Shown here one piece after another: positions 1-11,969 of a DNA stretch of 64,000 bases; the first letter of the stretch is position 1; each line of letters starts with the position of its first letter. The translations under genes were made by a program, and so were the position numbers. Below the pieces are notes generated by a model. That model worked only from the letters and a program-made list of their open reading frames with translations, had not been told where the DNA came from and made no database searches. The DNA is from Salinirussus salinus (GTDB lineage: Archaea > Halobacteriota > Halobacteria > Halobacteriales > Haloarculaceae): positions 62,001 through 126,000 of the forward strand of contig NZ_WOWO01000004.1 in assembly GCF_009831455.1 (NCBI RefSeq). Reading direction: 5' to 3'.

Positions 1-2
1 AG

Positions 3-1322
3 GGCGAGCGCTACCGCGAGGAGGGGCTCCCCGAACTCCGCCTCTACGAGGCCGCCCTCGCTGCTGGCGCCGACCGGGAGCCGGCCGGGCTCGGCGACCT
101 GCTTCCCGAGGCCGGCCTCGACGGCGACGCCGTCGACATCGCGCTCGCGAACTTCGCCCGGAAGGGCTACGGCGAGGTCGAGAGCGGCTCGGTGCGGGCC
201 GACCCCGACGCCGACCCCGGCGAGGACGCCGAGCGGGCTGCCCTCGAGGCCGTCGCCGCGGGCGACGCGGACGGCGTCGAGGAGGCGACCCTCGAGCAAC
301 TGGAGCGCCGTGACCTGCTCGAGCGGACCGAGCGGACCGTCCGGCTGGCCCGGCTGACTGATGAGGGGGTGACCGCGCTGATGGGTGGCGTCGAGGCCGC
401 CGAGCGCGTCGACCGCGTCACGCCCGAGCTGCTCACAAGCGGGGAGTGGGCAGAGGTCGAGTTCGCGGAGTACAACGTCGAGGCCGACGCCGAACAGTAC
501 CAGGGCGGCCGCGAGCACATCCTCCGCCAGACCGCAAACCGCGTGAAGGACGTGCTCGTCGGGATGGGCTTCGAGGAGATGGAGGGGCCACACGTCGACG
601 CCCAGTTCTGGATCAACGACTGCCTGTTCATGCCCCAGGACCACCCTGCCCGGACCCACTGGGACCAGTTCGCACTCGAACGGCCCGACGCGATCCGCGA
701 GCTGCCCGAGGACCTGGTCGAGCGGGTCCGCTCGGCCCACCTGGAGGGCGTGGGCGAGGACGGCGAGGGGTACCACTCCCCCTGGGCGCTCGGGACGGCG
801 AAGTCACTGGACCTGCGCGGGCACACCACGTCGCTGTCGATGCGGTATCTCTCGGGCCACCAGGAGGGCGAGCTGGAACCGCCCCAGCGCTACTTCAGCG
901 TCGAGAAGGTGTACCGGAATGACACGCTGGACCCGACCCACCTGCTCGAGTTCTTCCAGATCGAGGGGTGGGTGATGGCCGAGGACCTCTCCGTGCGCGA
1001 TCTGATGGGCACCTTCGAGGAGTTCTACGACCAGTTCGGGATCACCGACCTGGAGTTCAAGCCCCACTACAACCCCTACACGGAGCCCAGCTTCGAGCTC
1101 TTCGGCACGCATCCCGAGACCGGCGAACTCGTGGAGGTCGGCAACTCCGGGATCTTCCGGGACGAGGTGACCGAGCCCCTTGGCGTTGAGGCGGACGTGA
1201 TGGCCTGGGGGCTCTCCCTGGAGCGGCTGCTGATGCTGATCTACGGCTTCGAGGACATCCGTGACGTCCACGGGACGCTGTGTGACCTCGACCTGCTGCG
1301 GAACGTGGAGGTGATGCACTGA
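3..1322 (+). CDS. pheS: Phenylalanine--tRNA ligase alpha subunit, 5' end cut off
   Basis: Catalytic subunit of the cytoplasmic (alpha-beta)2 enzyme that charges tRNA-Phe. The frame is open from base 3 and runs in from the left edge, so about 440 C-terminal residues are visible. They include the class II synthetase core: motif 2 around RNDTLDPTHLLEFFQIEG and motif 3 around GLSLERLLML. The first part seen is charged and helical, as expected for the N-terminal winged-helix region of archaeal PheS. Its TGA overlaps the pheT ATG by one base, so the two subunits are surely cotranscribed and translationally coupled. Identity is clear; the true start lies outside the window. Confidence 0.96.
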   Translation, partial: GERYREEGLPELRLYEAALAAGADREPAGLGDLLPEAGLDGDAVDIALANFARKGYGEVESGSVRADPDADPGEDAERAALEAVAAGDADGVEEATLEQLERRDLLERTERTVRLARLTDEGVTALMGGVEAAERVDRVTPELLTSGEWAEVEFAEYNVEADAEQYQGGREHILRQTANRVKDVLVGMGFEEMEGPHVDAQFWINDCLFMPQDHPARTHWDQFALERPDAIRELPEDLVERVRSAHLEGVGEDGEGYHSPWALGTAKSLDLRGHTTSLSMRYLSGHQEGELEPPQRYFSVEKVYRNDTLDPTHLLEFFQIEGWVMAEDLSVRDLMGTFEEFYDQFGITDLEFKPHYNPYTEPSFELFGTHPETGELVEVGNSGIFRDEVTEPLGVEADVMAWGLSLERLLMLIYGFEDIRDVHGTLCDLDLLRNVEVMH

Positions 1323-3067
1323 TGCCCGTCGTCGACATCGACCCCGACGAACTGCGGGACCTCACGGGCCACGACGAGAAGAGCGACGACGACCTCCGGG
1401 CGGACCTGTTCGACCTCGGTCTCGAATTCGAGGGCTGGACCGAGGACGACGAGATGCAACTGGAGTTCGCCCCCGACCGGCTGGACCGGCTCTCCGTGGA
1501 GGGGGTCGCGCGGTCGCTGCGGTACCACTACGGGGACGACCGCGGCGTCTACGTCCCTCCGACGAACGACCCCGAGTGGACCATCCGCGTCGAGGACCAG
1601 CCCCCGGGTCGACCCTACGTGACCGGTGCGGTGGTACGGGGCGTCGACTTCACCGAGGGCTCGCTGGAGTCGCTGATCCAGCTCCAGGAGAAGCTCCACG
1701 CGACGATGGGCCGCCAGCGCGCGAAGGGCGCCATCGGGGTCCACGACCTGACGATGCTGAAAGGTGACGCCGCGACAGACGAGGCCCGCAGCGGCGCGGG
1801 CAAGACGGTCCGCTACACCAGCGTCGCCCCAGACGGCGAGCGGTTCGTCCCGCTGGATGCCGACGCGGAGATGACGCCCGCCGACGTGCTGGCCGACCAC
1901 CCCGTCGGCGAGACCTACGCCGACCTCGTCGAGGGGTTCGAGCGCTACCCCGCGATCTACGACGCCATCGGCCTCTTTTCGTTCCCGCCGGTGATCAACG
2001 GCCGCCGGACGGAGGTGTCGACGGACTCGCGGGACCTGCTCGTGGAGATGACCGGCACCGACCAGTGGACGGTCGACCGGATGCTCAACATCATCTGCTA
2101 CGCGCTGTCGGCCCGCGGCGCGCAGGTCGAGCGCGTCGGGGTGGAGTACGCGGACGGCGCTCCCGGCGAACACGCCGGGCAGACGCTCGACCGCCCGGAC
2201 CTGTCGACGAAGACCAAGACCGTCACCCACGACCGCGTCGAGGGGATCCTCGGGGTCGGCCTGGAGGCGGAGACTGTCGTCGACTGCGCCGAGCGGGCGG
2301 GGCTGGACGCCGAGCCGACGACCGTGGACGGCGAGCCCGCCTACGAGGTCGCGGTCCCGCCGTACCGCGTGGACGCGCTCCACCCGCTCGATATCATCGA
2401 CGACATCGGGCGGGCCTACGGATTCAACGAACTCGAGCCCCGCTACCCCGACGTCTCGACGGTCGGCGGGCGCCACGAGCGCTCCCGGCTGGAGGACGCC
2501 GCCCGCGACGCGCTCGTGGGGCTGGGTTTCGAGGACCTGCTGAACTTCCACATGATAAACGAGGTCGAGAACTTCGAGCGGATGCACGTCGACCCGGACG
2601 CCGGCTGCGTGGGTTCCGGCGAGCCCGTGACCATCCGCGAGCCCTACAGCGAGGACTACACGATACTGCGGACGTGGGCGCTGCCCTCGCTGATGATGGT
2701 GCTGGAGAACAACACCCACCGCTCGTACCCCCAGAACCTGGCGGAGATCGGCCTCGCCGCGGAGGTCGACGAGGAGGAGAACACGGGCACGGCCGAGCGC
2801 CGGACCGTCGCGGCCGTCCTCGCGCGCACGGACGTCTCCTACGAGGACGCGAAGGCCCGCCTCCAGGCGCTCGCGACGGCCTTCGGCAAGGACCTGGAAA
2901 CCCCGGCGACCGACCACCCGACGTTCATCGACGGCCGGGCCGCCGAGGTCGTCCTCGACGGCCACTCGGCGGGGGTCGTCGGCGAGGTCCACCCGGCCGT
3001 GCTGGTCGAACACGACCTGGAGGTGCCGGTGGCGGCCTTCGAGTTCGACCTGGACGCGCTGTCGTAG
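1322..3067 (+). CDS. pheT: Phenylalanine--tRNA ligase beta subunit
   Basis: Non-catalytic partner of PheS, 581 residues, the usual length for the shorter archaeal/eukaryotic-type beta subunit that lacks the bacterial EMAP-like N-terminal domain. It begins MPVVDIDPDELRDLTG and shows the order B1-like, B3/B4, B5 (around residues 290-360, containing PPYRVDALHPLDIIDDI) and a pseudo-class II core (GGRHERSRLEDAARDALVGL onwards). The ATG overlaps the pheS stop. No terminator is obvious; about 90 bases separate it from the next gene, which is unrelated in function. Confidence 0.96.
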   Translation: MPVVDIDPDELRDLTGHDEKSDDDLRADLFDLGLEFEGWTEDDEMQLEFAPDRLDRLSVEGVARSLRYHYGDDRGVYVPPTNDPEWTIRVEDQPPGRPYVTGAVVRGVDFTEGSLESLIQLQEKLHATMGRQRAKGAIGVHDLTMLKGDAATDEARSGAGKTVRYTSVAPDGERFVPLDADAEMTPADVLADHPVGETYADLVEGFERYPAIYDAIGLFSFPPVINGRRTEVSTDSRDLLVEMTGTDQWTVDRMLNIICYALSARGAQVERVGVEYADGAPGEHAGQTLDRPDLSTKTKTVTHDRVEGILGVGLEAETVVDCAERAGLDAEPTTVDGEPAYEVAVPPYRVDALHPLDIIDDIGRAYGFNELEPRYPDVSTVGGRHERSRLEDAARDALVGLGFEDLLNFHMINEVENFERMHVDPDAGCVGSGEPVTIREPYSEDYTILRTWALPSLMMVLENNTHRSYPQNLAEIGLAAEVDEEENTGTAERRTVAAVLARTDVSYEDAKARLQALATAFGKDLETPATDHPTFIDGRAAEVVLDGHSAGVVGEVHPAVLVEHDLEVPVAAFEFDLDALS

Positions 3068-3158
3068 GCGCCGGCGGCGGTTCCCCCACGACCGCTCCGG
3101 ATTCCCGGCCGCGACGGCACCCACAAGACTGATTTCTGCCCTCTCTGTACCCCGGCGC

Positions 3159-4346
3159 ATGCCCTCCATCGACAGGCGACGCTTCCTGACGAGCGCCGCG
3201 GTCACGACCACCGCGCTCGTCGCGGGGTGTCCGGATTCGCCCGCCACGCCACCCGCCTACCGGTCGTACGGCTACGGCCCGCGCAACCGCGGGACGACAC
3301 CGGACGCGACCGGTCCCGGCGGCGAGGCCGAACTCGGCTGGCGTCTCGACGACGCCGCCTTCCCCCAGACGCCCGCCGTCGTCGACGGCCGCGTTTTCGC
3401 GGCGACCGAGCGCCGGAGTGGCTCGGTCGTGGTCGGACTCGACGCCGGGAGCGGCGAGGAGCTGTGGACCTACGACGCCGGCGCCCCGCTGACACTCTGG
3501 CGGCCGGCTGTCGCGGACGGCACGCTGTACTTCGTCGACTCGGGCGGGACGGTACACGCCGTCGCCACCGACGACGGGAGCGAGGTGTGGCAGCGCTCGC
3601 TCCCCCGGGAGCAGCCCGCGGCCGGCGCCCCGGTCGTCGCCGACGGCGCGGTCGTCTTCAGCCTCGGCGACCTCGACCTGTTCCGGTTCGGCGGGCTGTA
3701 CGCCCTGGAGACCGACGACGGCTCGACACGGTGGCACCGCGGACCCGGGAACGGGAGTTCGAACACCCCGGCCTACCCCGCTGTCGCGGACGGGACCGTC
3801 TACTACGCGGCGTTCCCGGCCGGCGGCCGCGGCGAAGCCGCGGCGGTGACGGCTGTCTCGGTGGCCGACGGGGAAGTCGAACAGACGGTGACAGTCGACG
3901 AGGACGCAGTCTACACGGGGGTTGCGGTGACGGACGACCGCGTCTACGCCGGCGGCACGCAGGCCAGCCTGGCGCTCGACCGCGGCGACTGGAGTGTCGC
4001 CTGGCGGTCGAGCGAGGACTACCTGTTCACGCCGCCGACCGTCGGCGACCGACCCTACGTCGGCGCGGTCGGGGAGTCCGGCATCGGGCTTCGCGCCCTG
4101 GACCGCGGCGGCGAGGAGCGGTGGCGCCACACCCGGGAGGGGCTCGTCGGGACTCCGGGTCCGGCGACGGTCGCCGACGGCGTCGCCTACTACGGCGCCG
4201 GCGACGGCCGGCTGTACGCCTTGGACGCCGACAGCGGGGACCGGCAGTGGCGCTTCGGCGAGCGGCTGACCGGCTTCTGGACGCCGGCGGTCCTCGACGG
4301 GGCAGTCTACGTCGCGTCCGGAAGCGGGCTGGTCGCCCTGCAGTAG
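3159..4346 (+). CDS. PQQ-like beta-propeller lipoprotein
   Basis: Exported protein of 395 residues. The N-terminus carries a twin-arginine signal (RRRFLTSAAVTTTALVAGC) ending in a lipobox cysteine at about residue 24, so it is probably a Tat-exported lipoprotein anchored on the outer face of the membrane. The rest consists of BamB/PQQ-type propeller blades, each with a core like GLDAGSGEELWTYDAG, ALETDDGSTRWHRG or ALDADSGDRQWRFG. Archaea lack BamB's outer-membrane role; such proteins are abundant in haloarchaea and their function is unknown. A second protein of the same architecture lies at 51682-53088. It converges with pyrD, the two genes being immediately adjacent. Confidence 0.85.
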   Translation: MPSIDRRRFLTSAAVTTTALVAGCPDSPATPPAYRSYGYGPRNRGTTPDATGPGGEAELGWRLDDAAFPQTPAVVDGRVFAATERRSGSVVVGLDAGSGEELWTYDAGAPLTLWRPAVADGTLYFVDSGGTVHAVATDDGSEVWQRSLPREQPAAGAPVVADGAVVFSLGDLDLFRFGGLYALETDDGSTRWHRGPGNGSSNTPAYPAVADGTVYYAAFPAGGRGEAAAVTAVSVADGEVEQTVTVDEDAVYTGVAVTDDRVYAGGTQASLALDRGDWSVAWRSSEDYLFTPPTVGDRPYVGAVGESGIGLRALDRGGEERWRHTREGLVGTPGPATVADGVAYYGAGDGRLYALDADSGDRQWRFGERLTGFWTPAVLDGAVYVASGSGLVALQ

Positions 4347-5396
4347 TCAGAGGTCGACGCCGACCGCCTGCTCGATGGAGTCGAAGCCGTCCCGCTCCAG
4401 GAGGTCGAGCAGGCCGCGGTTGATGTCGCGGGCGACCGAGGGCCCTTCGTATACCAGGGCGGTGTAGAGCTGGACGACGCTCGCGCCCGCACGGATCTTC
4501 TCGTAGGCGTCCTCGGCGGTGGCGACGCCGCCGACGCCGACGACCGGAACGTCGACGCGCTCGGCGACGAAGCGGACCATCCGGGTCGCCCGCTCCTCGA
4601 TCGGCTTCCCCGAGAGCCCTCCCTGCTCGGTCCGGTTGGGTGAGCGCAGGGAGTCGGGTCGGTCGGTGGAGGTGTTGGTGGCGACGACGCCGTCGAGGTC
4701 GAACTTCTCCACGAGGTCCAGCGCGTCGGCGACCGCAGGCTCGGGGAGGTCCGGCGAGAGCTTCACGAGCAGCGGGCTGGCGCCCGCCCCGACCAGTTCG
4801 TCGAAGATGTCGGCCATCGCCTCCCGGTTCTGCAGCTCCTCGAATCCCTGGGAGTTGGGACAGGAGACGTTCACCACGAAGAAGTCGGCAGCGGTGACCT
4901 GCTCGTATGTTTCACGGTAGTCCGCGGGCGCGCGCTCGCGGGGGACCTGCTCGCTTTTGGCGAGGTTCACGCCGACAGGGACCTCGACGTCGAGAGCGGC
5001 CAGCCGGTCGCCGACGGCGGCGGCGCCGTCGTTGTTCAGCCCCATCCGGTTGACCAGCGCCTCGTCCTCGCGCAGCCGGAACAGCCGCGGGCGGGGGTTC
5101 CCGCTCTGTGGCTGCGCGGTGACGCCGCCGACCTCCACGAACCCGAAGCCAAGCGCCTGCAGGGCGGGCGGGAGGTGGGCGTTCTTGTCGAAGCCGGCGG
5201 CCACCCCAACCGGATTGGGGAACGACTGGCCGAAGGCCTCGACCTGGAGCCGGCCGTCGGCGACGGTGTAGCGGGCAGCGAGCGCCCGCCGGAGGGGAGT
5301 TCGCTGGACCGTCCGGAGCAGCCGGTGGACCCCGCGGTGGGCAGTCTCGGCCGGCAGCGAGAACAGAAGCGGTCTGGCCGCGTCGTAGAGCCGCAT
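4347..5396 (-). CDS. pyrD: Dihydroorotate dehydrogenase (quinone), class 2
   Basis: Fourth step of de novo pyrimidine synthesis: oxidises dihydroorotate to orotate with FMN and passes electrons to the membrane quinone pool. At 349 residues, with the N-terminal helical extension (MRLYDAARPLLFSLPAETAH) used by class 2 enzymes for membrane and quinone contact, it differs from soluble class 1. FMN-barrel signatures include GVAAGFDKNA, GLNNDGA, FFVVNVSCPNSQG with the class 2 catalytic serine region, and VGVGGVATAEDAYEKIRAGA near the C-terminus. Its ATG overlaps the stop codon of the small AbrB-like gene just upstream, implying one transcript. Confidence 0.95.
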   Translation of the reverse strand: MRLYDAARPLLFSLPAETAHRGVHRLLRTVQRTPLRRALAARYTVADGRLQVEAFGQSFPNPVGVAAGFDKNAHLPPALQALGFGFVEVGGVTAQPQSGNPRPRLFRLREDEALVNRMGLNNDGAAAVGDRLAALDVEVPVGVNLAKSEQVPRERAPADYRETYEQVTAADFFVVNVSCPNSQGFEELQNREAMADIFDELVGAGASPLLVKLSPDLPEPAVADALDLVEKFDLDGVVATNTSTDRPDSLRSPNRTEQGGLSGKPIEERATRMVRFVAERVDVPVVGVGGVATAEDAYEKIRAGASVVQLYTALVYEGPSVARDINRGLLDLLERDGFDSIEQAVGVDL

Positions 5397-5593
5397 CAGA
5401 ACTCGTGTTCGACGTCGTCCTGGTCGGCCTTCTGGATGATGATCTTGTTGTCGCGGACGCGGACGAACACCTCGTCGCCGATCTCCATCCCGGCGACGGC
5501 GAGCTCGTCCTCGTGGAGGTTGACGTGCACGTTGTGGTACTCGCCGTCCTCGTCTTTGGCCCCGCTCGGGCTGAGTTTCTTCTTTCGCACCAT
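5396..5593 (-). CDS. Small AbrB/SpoVT-like protein
   Basis: A 65-residue protein beginning MVRKKKLSPSGAKDEDGEYHN. The centre reads HVNLHEDELAVAGMEIGDEVFVRV and the end RDNKIIIQKAD, which is the swapped-hairpin pattern of AbrB-like domains (strand, 'G-DEV-V-V', then 'IIIQK'). It may bind DNA as a dimer, but no target is apparent. Its stop codon overlaps the pyrD start, so it leads that operon; whether it regulates pyrD is inference. A TATA-like stretch on this strand (TAAACTTAAG, around 5629-5638) lies about 40 bases before the ATG. I chose the ATG at 5593 because upstream extension of the frame is low-complexity and unlike protein. Confidence 0.8.
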   Translation of the reverse strand: MVRKKKLSPSGAKDEDGEYHNVHVNLHEDELAVAGMEIGDEVFVRVRDNKIIIQKADQDDVEHEF

Positions 5594-5745
5594 CAGGCTA
5601 TCCTGTTCGGGGGTTGGCCGGAGGATACACTTAAGTTTACCGTGCCGCGCGCCCGCCGGCACCGCCCCGTGGAGGCTCGCTGGCGACCGAACGCGCCCAT
5701 CGACGCGCCGTCCCTGGCTGGGGGGTGCCCGTTTGATCCGGCAGG

Positions 5746-5760
5746 GTTTATAAATATACT
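5746..5760 (+). promoter_or_regulatory. A/T-rich TATA-like element upstream of MC1
   Basis: The run GTTTATAAATATACT is the strongest TATA-like sequence nearby. A second box (ATCTTTATGG, about 5784-5793) lies closer to the MC1 ATG at 5834. With the second box a transcript would start near 5815 and carry a short leader. Confidence 0.5.
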
Positions 5761-5833
5761 CGCAGACGGCGGCCGAATCGGGGGTATCTTTATGGTTGGG
5801 CATGTGCTGGATTGGCATGGAGCGGTGAAATCC

Positions 5834-6145
5834 ATGGCACGCGACAACGACAAGCGCAACTTTGCGCTCCGAGAGGACGACGGCGAAGAGAGCAGTGTGT
5901 TCTCCGGCGGGACCCCACGCCAGGCGGCGCTGAAAGCTGCCCGGCGGCTCGACCCGGCCGGGTCGGAGGACGACGCCGACCCGGAGGAACTGCGGCTCCG
6001 CGAGAAGGGTACCCACAAGGTCCACATCTACGAGGGGTGGGCCTGGGAGGAGGAGGCACCCGACGACAGCCCGGACTGGATGCCCGGAGAGATAACCAAG
6101 GGCAACGTCTCCAAACAGGGCGTCGAACACCTCGAGGAGATCTGA
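5834..6145 (+). CDS. Non-histone chromosomal protein MC1
   Basis: Small DNA-bending chromatin protein, 103 residues, starting MARDNDKRNFALREDDGEE. It has the full MC1 pattern: SVFSGGTPRQAALKAARRL, ELRLREKGTHKVHIYEGWAW and a C-terminal part with DDSPDWMPGEITKGNVSKQG. Compared with methanogen MC1 there is an acidic insertion (DPAGSEDDADPEEL) between the two halves, as in other halophile versions. The ATG at 5834 is preferred because GGTGA at 5824-5828 is a Shine-Dalgarno-like site at normal spacing; a longer upstream frame exists but looks like leader. MC1 bends DNA sharply and may shape the chromosome next to the rRNA operon that follows. Confidence 0.93.
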   Translation: MARDNDKRNFALREDDGEESSVFSGGTPRQAALKAARRLDPAGSEDDADPEELRLREKGTHKVHIYEGWAWEEEAPDDSPDWMPGEITKGNVSKQGVEHLEEI

Positions 6146-6295
6146 GCCGCCAGCCACGGACGTTTTTTCGACAGGGTCTACTGCCCGGCGTCCCTCGACA
6201 GCGGTGCGTGGCTCCACCCGGCCGGACCGGCCGCACGACGCGGGGGATGACCGGCCGCTCTCCTGCCACGCGACACCACCTCAAACCGCCTCGCG

Positions 6296-6310
6296 TTCGA
6301 CGGGCTTATA
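6296..6310 (+). promoter_or_regulatory. rRNA promoter P1 (tandem array, first)
   Basis: TTCGACGGGCTTATA, an archaeal BRE/TATA-like box. About 25 bases downstream lies GAGTGCGAC, resembling the initiator of the other copies. First of four promoter-like elements between 6290 and 6600 upstream of 16S. Confidence 0.6.
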
Positions 6311-6370
6311 CCGTCGACTCTCCTCGACTCGAGTGCGACGGCCCACCCGGAGACGGACGGCACGTCGGCC

Positions 6371-6385
6371 CGGAGCGTTTAAGTG
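6371..6385 (+). promoter_or_regulatory. rRNA promoter P2
   Basis: CGGAGCGTTTAAGTG, a TTTAAG-type box characteristic of haloarchaeal rRNA promoters, with CGACGCGATG about 30 bases downstream as a possible start region. Confidence 0.65.
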
Positions 6386-6447
6386 GGGCAGACCCACCCG
6401 CGCGCCGTGGTACCGACGCGATGCCGGTCGATTCCGGCGCGGTCCGA

Positions 6448-6466
6448 TCCGACGCCCTTAAGTGCA
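6448..6466 (+). promoter_or_regulatory. rRNA promoter P3
   Basis: TCCGACGCCCTTAAGTGCA. The start region is probably in TTCGAATGCGAAG (6481-6493), at the expected 25-30 base spacing. The same CCCTTAAGTG core recurs in the 16S-23S spacer at 8437-8446. Confidence 0.65.
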
Positions 6467-6554
6467 ATAGGGCGCTCGGATTCGAATGCGAAGACCGCCC
6501 GTCCACTCCGGATGGGCCACGGACCTCAGCGGGCAACCGCCCGCCGATGTCGAC

Positions 6555-6569
6555 TCGAAGGGTTTAAGA
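6555..6569 (+). promoter_or_regulatory. rRNA promoter P4
   Basis: TCGAAGGGTTTAAGA, the promoter-like element nearest to 16S, followed about 22 bases later by ATACGAATAG. The four elements sit roughly 75-110 bases apart. Confidence 0.6.
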
Positions 6570-6645
6570 CCCTTTCCGGCATACGAATAGGTCCGAACGA
6601 CATGAGGATTCCACCCCTGCGGTCCGCCGTATAGATGGGATCTGA

Positions 6646-6682
6646 TGTTAGCCCTGGTAGTTCGGTGACACCCGGTCGGTCG
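6646..6682 (+). other. 16S precursor processing stem, 5' strand with BHB motif
   Basis: TGTTAGCCCTGGTAGTTC (6646-6663) pairs perfectly with 8312-8329. Next come GGTG (6664-6667, pairs with CACC 8305-8308), the three-base bulge ACA (6668-6670), then CCCGGTCGGTCG (6671-6682, pairs with 8293-8304). Two three-base bulges separated by a four-base-pair helix is the canonical bulge-helix-bulge recognised by the archaeal splicing endonuclease, which cuts pre-16S from the transcript. Confidence 0.95.
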
Positions 6683-6757
6683 AGCGGTGTCCCGAACCCA
6701 TCCCTTCGATAGCACCATATTGGTGCTCCCGCCAACCCACCCCGCTCTGCGGGGTAC

Positions 6758-8228
<1,471 letters not shown>

Positions 8229-8292
8229 ACTGACCGGGACTGGGGTTTACCCCAGCCCATCACACAGGAGGCGGGGGGTTCGGAACGCCGGT

Positions 8293-8329
8293 CGACCGAC
8301 CGGGCACCTATGAACTACCAGGGCTAACA
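8293..8329 (+). other. 16S precursor processing stem, 3' strand with BHB motif
   Basis: CGACCGACCGGG (8293-8304), CACC (8305-8308), the three-base bulge TAT (8309-8311) and GAACTACCAGGGCTAACA (8312-8329) complete the stem begun at 6646. All outer 18 pairs are Watson-Crick. Confidence 0.95.
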
Positions 8330-8342
8330 CTGTACGGCGGAC

Positions 8343-8414
8343 GGGCCCATAGCTCAGTGGCAGAGCGCCGCCTTTGCAAGGCGGAGGCCCTGGGTTCAAA
8401 TCCCAGTGGGTCCA
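8343..8414 (+). tRNA. tRNA-Ala (anticodon UGC)
   Basis: A 72-nt cloverleaf in the 16S-23S spacer. Acceptor GGGCCCA pairs with TGGGTCC and contains the G3-U70 wobble pair that identifies alanine tRNA. Anticodon loop is CTTTGCAAG with TGC; the T arm is CTGGGTTCAAATCCCAG; discriminator base A at 8414; no encoded CCA. A spacer tRNA-Ala(UGC) is standard in archaeal rRNA operons. Confidence 0.97.
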
Positions 8415-8434
8415 TACTCCTGGCCGGAAAACGT

Positions 8435-8450
8435 GCCCCTTAAGTGGGAC
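8435..8450 (+). promoter_or_regulatory. Probable internal rRNA promoter in the 16S-23S spacer
   Basis: GCCCCTTAAGTGGGAC carries the same CCTTAAGTG core as promoter P3 upstream of 16S, 21 bases after tRNA-Ala. An internal promoter between 16S and 23S is known in other haloarchaea; initiation here is inferred from the box alone. Confidence 0.55.
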
Positions 8451-8547
8451 ACGGCGTTCGGTCAGGACACGACCGATGCACCACCCCGTGTGAGCGCGGG
8501 TGGGAAGGGTTGATGCAGGTCCCGTTCACCACGGGGCTGTAGATGAG

Positions 8548-8590
8548 ACCGTGTGTACGTGCGATCCAGGCGTCCACTGGACTCGTGTAT
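8548..8590 (+). other. 23S precursor processing stem, 5' strand with BHB motif
   Basis: Bases 8548-8569 pair with 11654-11675. GCGT (8570-8573) pairs with GCGC (11647-11650) with one G-U. The bulges are CCA (8574-8576) and AAT (11651-11653). CTGGACTCGTGTAT (8577-8590) pairs with 11633-11646. This is a canonical bulge-helix-bulge substrate for excision of pre-23S. Confidence 0.95.
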
Positions 8591-8602
8591 TCGAGTTCAT
8601 CG

Positions 8603-8625
8603 GGTGGGTCCATCCCGGACCCACC
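8603..8625 (+). other. GC-rich hairpin before 23S
   Basis: GGTGGGTCC (8603-8611) and GGACCCACC (8617-8625) form a perfect nine-base-pair stem with loop ATCCC. It lies within the 23S processing stem, directly before the tandem repeat at 8630. Confidence 0.8.
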
Positions 8626-8629
8626 ATTC

Positions 8630-8701
8630 GTGAGTGTGACAACTCACACCGTTGTGAGCCTGACGGCTCACACATTCGTGAGTTTCACAACTCACACCAT
8701 C
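8630..8701 (+). repeat. Three 24-nt tandem hairpin repeats upstream of 23S
   Basis: Three units start exactly 24 bases apart (8630, 8654, 8678). Each has the frame GTGAG, two bases, TGAC or TCAC, two bases, CTCAC, then AC and four variable bases. The two-base parts are TG/AA, CC/GG and TT/AA, so the second and third units change both sides together and keep a seven-pair stem with a four-base loop. This pattern of paired changes suggests selection for RNA structure. The repeat ends about four bases before mature 23S. Confidence 0.9.
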
Positions 8702-8705
8702 GACG

Positions 8706-11617
<2,912 letters not shown>

Positions 11618-11632
11618 ATTTCCGCATGACTC

Positions 11633-11675
11633 ATACACGAGTCCAGGCGCAATCTGGATCGCACGTACACACGGT
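11633..11675 (+). other. 23S precursor processing stem, 3' strand with BHB motif
   Basis: ATACACGAGTCCAG (11633-11646), GCGC (11647-11650), bulge AAT (11651-11653) and 11654-11675 complete the stem begun at 8548. Confidence 0.95.
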
Positions 11676-11749
11676 TTCCGCATCACCACCGGTATCGGAT
11701 CCCGAGGGAGTTCTCCCTCGCTGTCGCGGTTCGACTCCGCGAACCGGCG

Positions 11750-11871
11750 TTAAGGCGGCCACAGCGGCGGGGCAACACCCGTACCCATCCCGAACACGGA
11801 AGTTAAGCCCGCCAGCGTTCCGGCAAGTACTGGAGTGGGAGACCCTCTGGGAACGTCGGTTCGCCGCCTCC
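11750..11871 (+). rRNA. rrf: 5S ribosomal RNA
   Basis: About 122 nt beginning TTAAGGCGGCCACAGCGGCG and ending near TCGGTTCGCCGCCTCC, so the 5' and 3' ends pair. The conserved internal stretch CCCGTACCCATCCCGAACAC is present. It follows 23S by about 130 bases, which include a hairpin (GAGGGAGTTCTCCCTC, 11704-11719). Confidence 0.96.
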
Positions 11872-11969
11872 CATTCATACTCATTCCACTTCGAGCGGCC
11901 GCTCCGTGCGGCCGCCGCCTTCCCTACGACGAGTGGCGACACTTCGCCGGTCCGCTGGCGGTTCGTTAG

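Noticed and set aside
1241-3247. Long antisense open frame over pheT
   Set aside because: Shadow of GC-rich coding; composition is Arg/Val/Gly-rich without motifs, while the plus frame encodes clear PheT.
8630-8701. CRISPR-like array
   Set aside because: Repeat period of 24 bases has no spacers; units are tandem hairpins with paired changes.
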